This document shows, piece by piece, positions 1 through 10,567 of a DNA stretch of 64,000 nt. The position numbers were made by a program, and so were the translations under genes. How positions within the stretch are numbered: position 1 is the stretch's first letter; each line of letters begins with the position of its first letter. The notes beneath the pieces were generated by a model. It searched no databases. It was given only the letters and a program-made list of their open reading frames with translations, and was not told the DNA's origin. Source of the stretch: Flammula alnicola (taxonomy: Eukaryota; Basidiomycota; Agaricomycetes; Agaricales; Strophariaceae); the NCBI GenBank assembly GCA_015499995.1, contig JADNRV010000267.1, positions 1-64,000 on the forward strand. Reading direction: 5' to 3'.

Positions 1-1564
1 TTTTGCCACTCAGGACACGCCTTATCGTCTATATTTTAGGTATATTCTCCATGGAAGGCGCGGCCCACAAAATGCAGCGCAGGCTTATTGGCCCAGCCTC
101 ACCCATCAGTCAATTAACAGATGACACCAGCCTTTTTCGAAAAGCGGATGAACTGTGCGATCGCTGGAGGGATATTGCCGCTGAACAAAAATCCGCAGAA
201 TCTGACCGCTTGGTTTTAAAACGTGAGGTTGACGACGAGCCGTCAAAGTCGTTGAGCGTCGTTATCGATGTAGCTCACTGGATATCACGCGCATCTTTTG
301 ACGTGATTGGACTCGCTGGATTCAACTACGACTTCCACGCCCTACGAGACGAATCGGAAGAGGTTTATGGCGCGTATCGCCGTATGTTCGACATTGCAGA
401 TAAAGGGTTGGGATTACGAGAGATCTTAGAGTTGTACTTCCCAATTCTAAGAAAGATATGGGTAAGTTGGGAAATTCGTGCTGTCCTAAATCCGACCTAA
501 ACTATGCTACAGGTCAACGACGACATCAAAGTAACCAATGAATCGTTGCGAGTTATTGCCCGTTCCGGCAAGGCCATCGTTGCAGAGAAAAAGGTTGCTT
601 TCCGAGAGGCTCAGATTAACGGCAATGAAAACAAGGATTTATTGACTCTTCTGAGTGAGTTTTATCCCGCCTAACATCCATCTCGCATGCTGAATATCTG
701 CCTCCTCTAGTCAAGTCCAATCTATCCAACGATCCTTCTAAGCAATTGACAGACCAAGAACTACTTGATCAATGCTCCACATTTCTTCTCGCCGGCTCGG
801 ACAGCGTTTCTGTCGCTACATCATGGTGTTTCCACTTCCTCGCCCTTCATCCTGAAATCCAGACACAGCTGCGGAAAGAGCTCAGCGCAATGCGTCTAGC
901 ATCTGACGACGATCTTTCAGACTCCTCCACGGACTCTGGATTCCAAGATTGCACCTCGAAAACTCGTTGGGAGGCCATTGAAAGCTTGTCTTATCTTGAT
1001 GCAGTGGTTCGTGAAACTCTGAGGTTTTGCCCTCCGGTCCATGCCACTATCCGCGTTGCCACTCGAGACGATCTCATCCCCATATCTCGTCCAATCACAT
1101 TGTTAAATGGCGAGACGGTTGGGAAAGATGCGTCTGGTCATGTGAAGATCCGCAAGGGCACATATGTGCATATACCCATAGAAGGATTCAGCTATAGCGA
1201 AGACGTGTGGGGAGCAGATGCGTTGGAATTCAAGTAAGCCCTCGTATATTTTCCCCGCCTAAAACTTCGTCCTAATGCATGGATCAGCCCTAACAGGTGG
1301 AAAGGTGTCCAAGACTGGGACTCCTCCAAGCCAGGCATAAACAACCTGATGACATTTGGTTACGGACCTCATTCCTGCGTGGGATATAGGTTCAGCATCG
1401 CCGAGATCAAGGTGTTCATTGCGACTTTACTACCCCATTTCGAGTTCCGTCCTGCGGAAGGAGTGAAAATCGCTAAATTCAGTACGATCCTTACGCGGCC
1501 TTACGTGGCTGGGAAGTGGAGTGAGGGCACCAAGTTGCCGCTCGTTGTTCGTGAACTCAAGTAG
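1..1564 (+). CDS. Cytochrome P450 monooxygenase, 3' part (5' end outside window)
   Basis: This is a heme-thiolate monooxygenase; the substrate cannot be told from sequence. Readable exons run to 461, then 513-654, 711-1233 and 1288-1564, joined by introns with gtaagt/gtgagt/gtaagc donors. In order one sees a helix-C-like HKMQRR, the I-helix oxygen-activation segment LLAGSDSVSVATSW, the K-helix ExxR (ETLRF), a split FNPNRW meander rejoined by the last intron, and the heme loop FGYGPHSCVGYRF with the axial Cys. The stop is TAG at 1562-1564. The first readable exon probably begins near base 39 after a ttttag acceptor, so the N-terminal anchor and the first third of the protein lie outside the window. 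All catalytic landmarks are present and it looks functional. It is followed tail-to-tail by the GCNA-like gene. The family is certain; the CYP subfamily is not assigned. Confidence 0.93.
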
Positions 1565-1741
1565 ATTGTGATATTCATGCTGCATTTATCTGTATCCATA
1601 GTTATATATACCAGTGGGCATTGTATTGTATTTTTAACTTAGTCTTACTTATTGGAACAAGGAATAGGCTTCGCATTTGCGACCTAAAACAAGAATGTTG
1701 ACATACATGTGATTGAACCAATGTAAGGAACGAGCAGCGCT

Positions 1742-3844
1742 TCAGCATGGTATAATCGAGGTTGACGCTAATGACTTCGTCAATATTTCGATGACGGAAT
1801 CTTCAGAATCAGAATCCAATCCTTCCACATAATTCTTGGCCGAAGACGACGCATCTTGTTTAGAGCGGGGTGAATCTGAAGATAGCATTCAGTCAAAAAT
1901 TTCACGAGTCCTATGATATAACAACCTTGGGGCTTCGCAGCCGCCATGCGACTTAGCTTTGGTGTGGCGGGTTTGCGCTTTGAAGTAAATAAGGGGATGA
2001 GCTTTCCTTCTTTACAAGCGCCGCACACTACGTGAATAAATAAATGTCAGAAACGCTTTCATGCTCAAAAAATTAGGGTATGTAGGCGCACCGCATTCTT
2101 CCGGTTTTATAGACTTGCTGAATCGGCCATATCTATAACATGCAAAAAATAAATACGATTCCGAGCAGCAGTAAACCGAACTATACATTTTAGAGCACTT
2201 TTCGCATTCTGAACCATAAATCATATAAGCTATATCCTGGTTAGGTGAAGACTGAAACTTACTCCATTCAAAGGGATAGGAAATCTCATAATCATGTTTG
2301 ATCTAGAGCCAGTCCTGCATTCAATTCAAATAGTGAATAAAGAAATGGGATGACCGACCGAAACATGGATATCGGGACGTTTCTTCATAACACGAGCTGC
2401 CCTACATGATGTATGAGGCGAATAAACCAGGCTTCTAGTTCATCCTTGAAAACAGAAGGGTCACATACCAACTTTTGAAAAGCTTTCCATGGTGTTCCTC
2501 AATTTTGTTGTCAATGATCCATGTTGCTAGATGGCACATTTCGTGAGACAAGGTATTCCTAATCCTTTCTGATAAAGGTCGGGTTCAATATCAATGTTTT
2601 AGCTTTTCAAAGTAGGTGGAGAACATCATCATACCTTCACAATCTAGGATCTTTTCGGCCAACTCAATTTCGGTGGTCTGAACACCTTCCCGAGAGCTAC
2701 GTAGATATAATCGGCCGTTCTGCATGAACTGGTTATCCTTCGAAGACGTACCGATGGAATTTAGCTTTCCCTGCTGTCGTCAACAGTCGCTTGTTCCAGT
2801 TAAGTTTCGTGTCCTCGGGTAGTCCCTGCCTAAAAACTGACTTATTAAGATCAGTAAATACTCTCTGTGCGTATTCGTGTCGTTTCTGGAGTTCCGCCGC
2901 CAGTTGTGCCTTCTTGCTATTTGAACGGGGAGTTCCTGCAGCAGCCTTTCCTGTTAGACGTTGGGAGGGAGGTGTCGAGGTGGTTACAGTGTTGTCCGAG
3001 AGACCTGCAGTATTATTTATGAGTGCTTGGGTGGCCAGGCTCCTATTCTTCTTCGGAGTACTAGGCGCCTGGTTGTCGGGCACGTTTGACGGATTTCTGT
3101 CGTTCTTCTTCTTCGATTCAACACGCAACGGTGTTCTAGAATTCCTTGGCTCATCACTGAGAGTATATTCAGCAGATGTAAAAGCCCAGAAATACACTGA
3201 TAAGCTCACAAAATAATTATAGATTCGTCAACACCAGCTCGACTTGAGCTTGGTGGAGGACTTTCCCTGCGCCCTCTGGTTGGTGTCTTCAACCCAGTGG
3301 CTTTCGTCCTTATAACTGCGACGTCAACCGAACTATCTGACAGTTCAATTATCTCAACCCCAGAATCCTCGTCAGAGCTCTCGATTATGCGACTGCGGGA
3401 GTAGAAAGGTTGTCGTTTGCTGGGATTTTGAGTACGGACCCTTTGTGATCTGGCAGAAATGTCCGATGACTGGCTTGCTACACCGAAGAACAAGCACCTC
3501 ACCTGTCCTGATTCTGATTTATCCTGGCATGGTCTTCGTCACTATGTCTGCTCGTCAATGCCCGCCAGATCCAGTCCAAGTGTGACGGCAAACCTTTCAT
3601 CAGAGGAGATTTCAATCACTTCAATGACTTTTCTGGGTTCATGAACATCCTGTCTGAGGAGAGTAAGATATGCGAAGCTATAGGAGAAAATGTTTAACTC
3701 ATACTGTTGTCGTTCCTCCTCACTATCTGGAATGACCTCAGAGCCGCTTGAAGTTCGAGGATGCAGTAAAATTGTGTGAAATGGCGGTCCTTTTTCTGGC
3801 GAATTGACCGATTTATTGGGGCTTCCTAGGCTTTCTACAGGCAT
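1742..3844 (-). CDS. GCNA/SprT-like metalloprotease with N-terminal disordered SIM region
   Basis: Predicted nuclear zinc metalloprotease of the SprT family, nearest in layout to germ cell nuclear acidic protein (GCNA), which acts on DNA-protein crosslinks. The N-terminal half is disordered and rich in Ser, Pro and acids, and carries SUMO-interaction-like motifs: VIEVIEISSDE, GVEIIELSDSS and ESIII near an exon end. The SprT domain follows an exon ending TAGKAKFHRYVFEG, and at 2520-2580 encodes TLSHEMCHLATW (HExxH) with a downstream EHHGKAF. A zinc ribbon follows: CEKC, then GRFSKSIKPEEC, then CGACKEGKL. After the last intron (near 1876-1925) the tail ends with SEDSVIEIL, a fourth SIM-like motif, and a TGA at 1742-1744. 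At least seven introns are needed, so the protein model is a reconstruction. No HMG box was found, unlike animal GCNA. Wss1/Spartan is the alternative, but it lacks this zinc-ribbon layout. Confidence 0.8.
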
Positions 3845-4820
3845 AGGTGGTAAATGGGGTCAATAGTCGATAATGAGATAGGAATTGTGCATAAAGCAGA
3901 AAGCAAAGTTACAACGCGAAAGCAACTAGGCATCATGTGATCGCGTCCTGACTGAATTAGGCAAAAGGCCGGCTGACCGCGGTCCGGCGAACTTCATCTT
4001 GCGGCGCGTCCGGGATTTGGATGTGCACCAGGCGCTTCAGGCTGACAATCTGTACGAAAGGAATCTGACGATTGGGGGAGGAGAGCTATTTCATTCGCTC
4101 TTGTGTTTATCAATCCGGAGGGTGTAACCTTCCCCAACACTGGGAATGAAATGACCACAAGGTGAAATCCTCTGGATTGAAACCTTCCCCCACTGAAACA
4201 CCTTTCTACAACGGAACCATGTTTTAAGAATTAATGTCGTTTGTTTAACCATCGGGTGCTTGTTGGTGCTTTAATTGATTGTAATCGTTCAGATCTGGTA
4301 TGCTTGGCGACCGCCAGGCATTGAAAACGCCGGCTGTCGCAATAATCATTGATAGTAGTTCCCTCTGCCAAATCGACGTTCCATTCTTCTTGGCGTTCCA
4401 GGCAGTTTTCGAAACTTGAAGCCTGAGTTTGATGTACTTGCCAAGTTGCTGTTTGTCGCAGAGGGATTAATGGTGTATTTCTTCTGAGCCAGCATACACG
4501 GACGACCAGTTCGAATTAGGCTCAAAGCTGTATGTATAGACGTGTTCCGGAGATGTCACCCAAACGTAAATCTGAGGCTGAACTCTGAATGGGATTCGTG
4601 AATCATATGCCTAGAGCATGATGCTCATAGCACCCGGCATCGCAGGTGTCAAGGACGGCGGATGCCTCACGTTATTTGGGGAGAGCGCAGCCCTCCTACA
4701 TGGTAGCGGGACTGATCGTGTGGTCATCGACACATACTTCGCACTGTTCGACTGCACGCCCTCATTATATGAGTACATATTGCAGTGACGTCATGTGAAT
4801 AAAAGGTCGCCATAGGTCCT
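3845..4820. other. Gene-free stretch upstream of GCNA-like gene
   Basis: About 975 bp between the GCNA-like start codon and the 3' end of the retroelement. It should hold the promoter of the minus-strand GCNA-like gene. A short direct repeat of an AACCTTCCCC motif occurs near 4128 and 4180. I see no coding potential or element termini. Confidence 0.6.
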
Positions 4821-5076
4821 TCTATGTCGCTCAGATTTGCACCGTGCGTTGGAGGAGGGCAGCGCCGAAAACATCTATATTTGTTTCGTCTATCGAATCC
4901 ATACTGTCGTAGGTAATACACGTCGACATAGACTGGTATCTATATCTAGTTTTGGGGAAAGACAAAATTCCGCCTATAGCGGTGTCTTTAATCTCGAGAT
5001 GCTCGTAAGTGCGGTCTGGGCCCCTTTGGGTCAGAATCTACCAGAAAAGATATACTTCGATGAGTTTAAAAAACCC
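4821..5076 (-). repeat. Split direct repeat B2 (3' outer terminus)
   Basis: 256-bp copy of B, matching 5336-5591 at a constant offset of 515 bp. It starts TCTATGTCGCTCAG and diverges after a run of A followed by CCC. It is the outer 3' end of the element in its own orientation. Confidence 0.92.
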
Positions 5077-5169
5077 TTGAAGAATACACAATGGTAGTGC
5101 ACACAACGTACACATCGAAATGTTGAAAAATATTTGCCAATATACAAAATTCAGGGCGTGGTGGGTGGG

Positions 5170-5339
5170 TCAAAAGGAATTTTGCTGGGCGGGGTTGAGC
5201 TGAGCGCGGGATGAACAGATAGCGATTGCGTCGTCTAAGTAAACGACTTAGAGAAGCACTCGCACTCGCACTCTTTCATCACATAGAACTTGTTCTCTGT
5301 CACACTCGTGATGTTCGTGTGACTTAGAACTTCAATCTA
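5170..5339 (-). repeat. Split direct repeat A2
   Basis: 170-bp copy of A, matching 10398-10567 at a constant offset of 5228 bp. It starts TCAAAAGGAATTTTGCTGGG on the plus strand and ends in CAATCTA. It overlaps the first bases of B1 at TCTA. Confidence 0.92.
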
Positions 5340-5591
5340 TGTCGCTCAGATTTGCACCGTGCGTTGGAGGAGGGCAGCGCCGAAAACATCTATATTTGTT
5401 TCGTCTATCGAATCCATACTGTCGTAGGTAATACACGTCGACATAGACTGGTATCTATATCTAGTTTTGGGGAAAGACAAAATTCCGCCTATAGCGGTGT
5501 CTTTAATCTCGAGATGCTCGTAAGTGCGGTCTGGGCCCCTTTGGGTCAGAATCTACCAGAAAAGATATACTTCGATGAGTTTAAAAAACCC
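5336..5591 (-). repeat. Split direct repeat B1
   Basis: Inner copy of B, located directly 3' of the recombinase frame in element orientation (80 bp from its stop). It matches B2 over 256 bp. The open frame of about 85 codons inside both B copies is a by-product of the repeat and not a gene. Confidence 0.92.
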
Positions 5592-5671
5592 ATAAAAGTT
5601 AGGAGCCCAACGACGCTTTAAACGATATCGTTGAGAAAAAACCCCAAAAAACAGGAGGTGAGGCTCACCAG

Positions 5672-6953
5672 TCAGATACGTCGCGGCATTGTCCATCGTA
5701 TGAAGGAATCCAAAACGGGTGTGTTTTGGAGGTATGGTGACAAAATGTCAGCATATTTCCTCAAGTAGCGCAAGAACGCGTCGCTTGACCAGCGGCCTTG
5801 CACTTTTACGACCTCGAAAGGTACCCCTCGCAGCAAATATTCGAGCACACTGCCAATGCGAATGCTGTGGCCTTGAACAGGTGAGTGTCCAGTAGCCGCC
5901 GCTGCGAGGTTAACGCGACGTATAAAAATGTTGCGACTTAGAGGGCGCCAGGAGCCATCGGAATGTCGATATGCAAAAAGGTGATAATCCGTGGAGGGCT
6001 TGTTGACGATGAAGTGATTTCGGAGTGCAGCTGCAGGATCACAGACTCCTGGCTGTGGTGCCCAGTGTGCATCTTCGCCAGCAGATTTACCTATCTTCGT
6101 CCATGGGATGTGGAAAGAGGCAGACGGGAGGTTGTCAGCTCCCGAAACATTGAAAACGACGTTTGCGGGTGTGATGTGAATTCCGGGCTTGAAACCATGT
6201 AGTGAAGGAACCGTGAATTCACCTAGACGTGCGGAAGACCAGAAGGTCGTAGTTAGGCAAGCAAACACAGCCGCGTCGAGAGGAACATTAAGGTCGAAAT
6301 GATCTCGCATGCGTGTTATCGATTCCAACAGCAGTGGAGGCCGTGGAGGCCGCTTCGACGCAGGAGGAGCAAGGCGCTCAGCTGCATCAAGCGCAGCTTT
6401 AAATCTCGTTTTTTTCACAGACCCAGGGCATACCATGAATCGTGTGCCAAGCCTTCACGCCGTACGCATAATTCGTCAAAGCGGTGCCAGCGAAGGATCC
6501 TGCACAGCTGGAAATAAACTCTAGGATCAATGACTCACTGACAGGGCCTCGTAAATGTTCAGGAAGTGGTGGGTTTTTGTTGTCACAAAAGACATGGAAC
6601 ACCAAAAGGCCTGTTCCATAGCAACTCTTAGTACCAGGAGCCCAAGCGTGGCTCATAAGATCCAGTAAGCGAGCCGCGGCATCAGGAGAAGACAGTTCAT
6701 AACCTAAACCAGCAGGGGCCGAGGGCGGCGAGGGAATCCAAAGACGCAGCCTGTCTTCACAAGGGCAATGTGGTCTGTGGATAGATCGTGCAGGGATCAA
6801 CCCAGGCTGGTAAGGTCTAGGGACCGTCTCAGGATGGGTCGCCGGCAAAATCATTGGTGCATCAAAACGCTGCCTCGGCGTAATCGCAGGAGGCCCATTC
6901 GGGGCGGATGTCCCAGTCATCACTGCACCCAGGTCTGTGGTGGCCGTCACCAT
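5672..6953 (-). pseudogene. Retroelement tyrosine recombinase, one frameshift
   Basis: Recombinase that would integrate the circular cDNA of the element. An ATG at 6951-6953 overlaps the end of the RT-RNase H frame by about 90 bp. The SAM-like N-terminal half (GTKSCYGTGLLVFHVFCDN and following) is in one frame, which stops near 6399. The catalytic half continues in the next frame to TGA at 5672-5674. The switch falls in a run of seven A (T7 on the plus strand, 6409-6415): one A fewer would read WVCEKTRFKAALDAAERL without a break. Catalytic residues are all visible: SARLGEF (first Arg), HSIRIGS (HxxR), GRWSSDAFLRYLRKY (Trp and Tyr). It could be a true inactivating slip, a homopolymer assembly error, or ribosomal frameshifting. 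Domain call is certain; status is not. Confidence 0.8.
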
Positions 6954-8886
6954 GGCGGAGGACCGGGCAAGGTGAGGGGAGTTTTCCGGCTCTCTGGAGT
7001 TGGAGCTCAGCAGGTGTGAGAGGGTCGAGGGCGTCGACGAGGAAGCCTGCTGCGCAGGAAGGTATGGGGAGGGGTGGGAGGAGGAGGTCAATCGAGCTGA
7101 AGAGGCCCCTTGAAGGAGCGTCGGCTGGGTTTGATTTGCTCGGAACATATGCAGTGTGGATGCAGCCGACGGAGCCAAAATGCTCGAGTTTGTCGAGTAT
7201 GGATTTGAAAACTTCATTGACCTGGACATTTCGGCTTCTCGCATTCCACCATCCCTCGACAACGCCCTTGTTGTCGCCGTAGAGTCTAATGTGGTCACCC
7301 GGCTTGCAGAAAAGAAGGGCGGCGTCGACGAGAAGTTCGAAGCCGATGGCTTCGGCCCATCCGATGTCGCGGACACCATTGAGTGTCTTCCACCCTGGAA
7401 GCAGACGCCAAGCTCGCCAACGGTCTCCAATGACGATTGCAATGCCGACCTCGGAGCTGGCATCAGAGAAGGCTCCAATGTCGAGGGCGTTGACCATGAC
7501 AGGAATGGGGCGCTCAACGAGCTCCCGACGTAGGCGCATTTCCCACCACGCCAAGTCAGGCGCAATAGATTTGGTGGCATGACGTGGGACATGAGGAGAT
7601 GTCGAGTAAAGGCCCAACATGCCTTCGAGACCAACGAGACGCGAGCGCCCAGAGGGGATGACAAGCGAGGCATGTAAAAGACGGCCATAGACACGCTGGA
7701 CATCATTGAGAGCATGGGTGGCACGAGATTGCCATTCGGAGATGCTATCCAAGTACTTCTGACGTTTCGACAAGGGAAGTCCGACAGTTCTGTGCTCGAG
7801 GTCCCACTGTAACCCAATGTAGACGACCGAAGTTGAGAAAGGGACGTCTTTTGACTTTTCCCAAGGGATGCCCAGCTTCGTGGAAACTCTGTCAATGTCG
7901 TCGAAATTGTAGGTATAGGCTTGGTCTTCCGGAGGACGAGGACTGTCATTAGAGAGGTCACGAATGGGAAAAGTGAAATTTTCGATAGCTTCGAAGCCTG
8001 AGCCATCAGCCGCAAAACCATCGCCAAACCAAAGACGGCCACCTGACTGATGGCTGCCTTGGTGTTGAACGAGACGCCTATAGTTCTCCCGAATTCTGTT
8101 ATAGTCGGTGAGGTAACACGTTTGAATGCGGAAAAATACGTTATCGTCCACCCACTTATGCAATGGACCAATTCCTCGTGCACGGAATAAATCAGCGCCA
8201 CTGTCGCCGACACAACCATAGGTGCCACCAGAGGGACAGGCACCAAAAGCGCAGCAGGTGTCAACGCAGAAGGCGTCATGACCGACTTGTACGACTCCGG
8301 AGTTCCACTGGGAATGGTGTAGAGGAATGGTCCGGTATGCCTCGCGAACATCTCGGACAGCAGCTTGGGACCCAGGTGGGAGAGCACCAATAACTGCGCA
8401 GGTAATTTGAAATGTGCCCCAAGTGCAAGGAAAGTCAGCCGCGCGGACAGCGGAGTTGATGGATGGGTTTGGAAAGTCTCGAGTTGGCGCTTGTGGGAAG
8501 GAAAAGTTTTGAATGATTCTGTATTTGTCGACGCGACCTTGCTTCGGAATGATGGAGAAGGGAGAGGTTTGGAAAGGTCCCATGAGTTGTTCAAGTTGAG
8601 TGCGTGAGAATGGCCCAATATATCGACCTTTGTCGAGTTCGCTGGCAATGATAGTGTCGAAGTGTGAGTGGAATTCTGATACTGAGGGTCGATTAGGGGG
8701 AATTTGAGTGCAGCGGATGGGCGGAAAGTTGACACGAAAACCATATCGTAAGCCGGACACAACGTTAGAGTACTTGTCGAGTATATGCGCGTCGGCGAGA
8801 GCATCTCGCCAAGCACGCCAGAGGTATGGTGTCGTGGGTTCAAGCTTTCTGCGTTCGAGGACATGTGTTGGCGCCATGGGAAGAGG
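6862..8886 (-). CDS. Retroelement reverse transcriptase-RNase H
   Basis: Polyprotein that would copy the element RNA. The frame is open from 9195, but similarity becomes plausible around MAPTHVLERRKLEP (Met near 8878-8886), which overlaps the end of gag by about 45 bp, so the upper boundary is approximate. RT blocks in order: PFSIIPKQGRVDKYRIIQNF, AVRDVREAYRTIPLHHSQW with the first catalytic Asp, and HKWVDDNVFF with the paired Asp (W instead of Y before VDD). Then YIGLQWDLEHRTVGLP. The RNase H domain shows AFSDAS, AEAIGFELL and YGDNKGVVEGWW, followed by NPADAPSRG, a signature seen in DIRS/Ngaro-type RNase H. No aspartic protease is present. No frame break is seen. Confidence 0.88.
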   Translation of the reverse strand, partial: PLPMAPTHVLERRKLEPTTPYLWRAWRDALADAHILDKYSNVVSGLRYGFRVNFPPIRCTQIPPNRPSVSEFHSHFDTIIASELDKGRYIGPFSRTQLEQLMGPFQTSPFSIIPKQGRVDKYRIIQNFSFPQAPTRDFPNPSINSAVRAADFPCTWGTFQITCAVIGALPPGSQAAVRDVREAYRTIPLHHSQWNSGVVQVGHDAFCVDTCCAFGACPSGGTYGCVGDSGADLFRARGIGPLHKWVDDNVFFRIQTCYLTDYNRIRENYRRLVQHQGSHQSGGRLWFGDGFAADGSGFEAIENFTFPIRDLSNDSPRPPEDQAYTYNFDDIDRVSTKLGIPWEKSKDVPFSTSVVYIGLQWDLEHRTVGLPLSKRQKYLDSISEWQSRATHALNDVQRVYGRLLHASLVIPSGRSRLVGLEGMLGLYSTSPHVPRHATKSIAPDLAWWEMRLRRELVERPIPVMVNALDIGAFSDASSEVGIAIVIGDRWRAWRLLPGWKTLNGVRDIGWAEAIGFELLVDAALLFCKPGDHIRLYGDNKGVVEGWWNARSRNVQVNEVFKSILDKLEHFGSVGCIHTAYVPSKSNPADAPSRGLFSSIDLLLPPLPIPSCAAGFLVDALDPLTPAELQLQRAGKLPSPCPVLRHGDGHHRPGCSDDWDIRPEWASCDYAEAAF

Positions 8887-10377
8887 CATTGCAACCGGAA
8901 CATTTGTGGCGATCGCTGTGGCGACTGGAGGTGCAACCTCTGGCGGTTTGCCACTCGAGGCAAAAAGCCTGTCCCGACGACCTGCTGAATAACTCCCCTC
9001 TCGCATTTCGGCAACATATGGTATCTTGTGAATTGTCCCAGATGCGGGTAGCATTGCAGATGGAGAAGCGGTGTGAATGGCGCCCAAGGCAGACAGCACA
9101 GACCTTGGCGCTTGATTGGCCTGTGCCCTTGAAAAAATCCGACTTCCCATTGCCTGTCCGGACAGGAGAAGCTGACCGACGACGTCTGCCAGCATAAGGC
9201 GAAGGTGAACGAGCGCGTCCGCGTTCAGGGGCCTTGCTCCGACGCGAGTCCACGCTCATTTCAACGCGGCGGTTCTAAAAACACGCGCGGAACCCAGATG
9301 AATGCATATATTCCATCGATGTGCGCCGTTCGCAGTTCCGAACGCACATCGGAAGCGACAATTACGCGCATTCACAACATACGTGGTTCGCAGTTACACA
9401 CATAGCGGTTGGAAAGCAAGAAGAATATGAAAACGAGGAGAAGTCAGTATATTCTGGTTTTTGAGTTAGATTTTGAGACGTACACGTTCAACTTCGCCCC
9501 GCTGGAAAAGCTCGTCGCGCATATCAGCCTCGACCTGGAGCTTACAGTCCGCAAGAATTTTCTCGTCAATTTTCGCTAGGCTGTACAGTTTCGTGGTCGG
9601 ATTCGCAGAATTGGCCCGCGTGTGCCATTTCTGCCGCTCAATGTGTTGATAGAGAAGGAGAGCGCGTGTTTCTACTTCTCGCCGTGAACCTCGCCACTTG
9701 TGCCTTTGTAAGTTGTTCCAGAATTGGAGAAACATGTCGACGCGGTCCTCTGGCCAAGAAGCATCGACCATGGCTTGGATGAAACGAGGGGTCGCTACAC
9801 AAAAGTCGTTGATGGAAAGGTCCTTGTCCTGTTTGACGTGGGAAGTGGACTTAGCCGAAGCGACGTCCAACCATTCGATGGAACCGTCATCATTTCTGAT
9901 TAGCTTCCCGATGTTGTTACATTCGGCAGAAGGGTTGTAGTTCGTTGAGTCTAAACCTTCATTCGTGAAATGGTACAATGGGATGTACTCCCATTTTTTT
10001 AGTTTAGTGGCAATAGCAGGAGAGACAAGGTGATCTTCGGTATCGGGGATGTGAAGGTCGGCGTGAACAACCGCGTACTTGGATTTGTGTTTTCGCATGT
10101 CTTCCTTCTCGGCGTCTATGCGGTCTTGTTCCTTTAACTTCTCTGCCAAGGCGGCCGCTTCTAGTCGCTCCAAAGTAATTGCTTCCGCTGCCGCGCGCTC
10201 GGCATCAACGTCGTTGTCCCACTTGAGGATGGCGAGATCATTGGCCTTCTTCCAGGTCGCCTGGAGACCAGCAATGGCTTGTCCGTCGGTCAAACCTAAA
10301 TCTGTAAACGTTTTTCTTTCGTCGCTGAAAGCATCAGATGCGTAGTCGGGACAAGTAAAAGCTCTAGGATCACTCAT
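8840..10377 (-). CDS. Retroelement gag-like protein with zinc fingers, probably spliced
   Basis: Nucleocapsid-like protein. Exon 1 starts at MSDPRAFTCPDYASDAF (ATG 10375-10377) and contains an Ala/Glu-rich helical stretch and a segment ending RGEVER. A gtacgt donor at 9483 and a tttttag acceptor at 9275 define a 209-bp intron; splicing keeps the frame (VER then NRRVEMSVDSRRS) into a second exon of 145 codons. Exon 2 is Arg/Ser-rich, then holds CAVCLGRHSHRFSIC and a CCHC-like cluster CSGCNASSHGANTC, and stops at 8840. Without splicing these would be two separate ORFs, the first stopping at 9466. The intron is longer than the host norm, so the join is an inference. Confidence 0.65.
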
Positions 10378-10397
10378 AGTGAATGAAAGAAGAAGGA

Positions 10398-10567
10398 TCA
10401 AAAGGAATTTTGCTGGGCGGGGTTGAGCTGAGCGCGGGATGAACAGATAGCGATTGCGTCGTCTAAGTAAACGACTTAGAGAAGCACTCGCACTCGCACT
10501 CTTTCATCACATAGAACTTGTTCTCTGTCACACTCGTGATGTTCGTGTGACTTAGAACTTCAATCTA
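10398..10567 (-). repeat. Split direct repeat A1 (5' outer terminus)
   Basis: 5' copy of A in element orientation, starting only about 20 bp upstream of the gag ATG, so it should contain the promoter and leader. It matches A2 over 170 bp and ends outward at CAATCTA; the flanking genomic sequence then begins CGGGCAGTCTGAG. Confidence 0.92.

Larger units (their letters stand above)
4821..10567 (-). mobile_element. Ngaro-like tyrosine-recombinase retrotransposon, full length
   Basis: Complete 5.75-kb element transcribed on the minus strand. It has the split-direct-repeat order typical of Ngaro/PAT elements: A1 (10567-10398), ORFs, B1 (5591-5336), A2 (5339-5170), B2 (5076-4821). The A copies (170 bp) and B copies (256 bp) each look essentially identical, which suggests recent insertion. 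B1 and A2 overlap at TCTA, and the same TCTA is found at both outer ends, as expected if it is the recombination core. Coding order is gag-like with zinc fingers, reverse transcriptase plus RNase H, then tyrosine recombinase. No methyltransferase domain is seen, which separates it from DIRS1/PAT types. There are no LTRs, aspartic protease or DDE integrase, as known for this order. The only visible lesion is a frameshift in the recombinase. Confidence 0.9.

Noticed and set aside
4837..5621. Two near-identical frames beginning MHRALEEGSAENIYI
   Set aside because: They are the B1 and B2 copies of the split direct repeat, not duplicated genes.
6862..9197. Open frames on the plus strand opposite the retroelement
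   Set aside because: Shadows of the minus-strand RT and recombinase frames; no domain seen.
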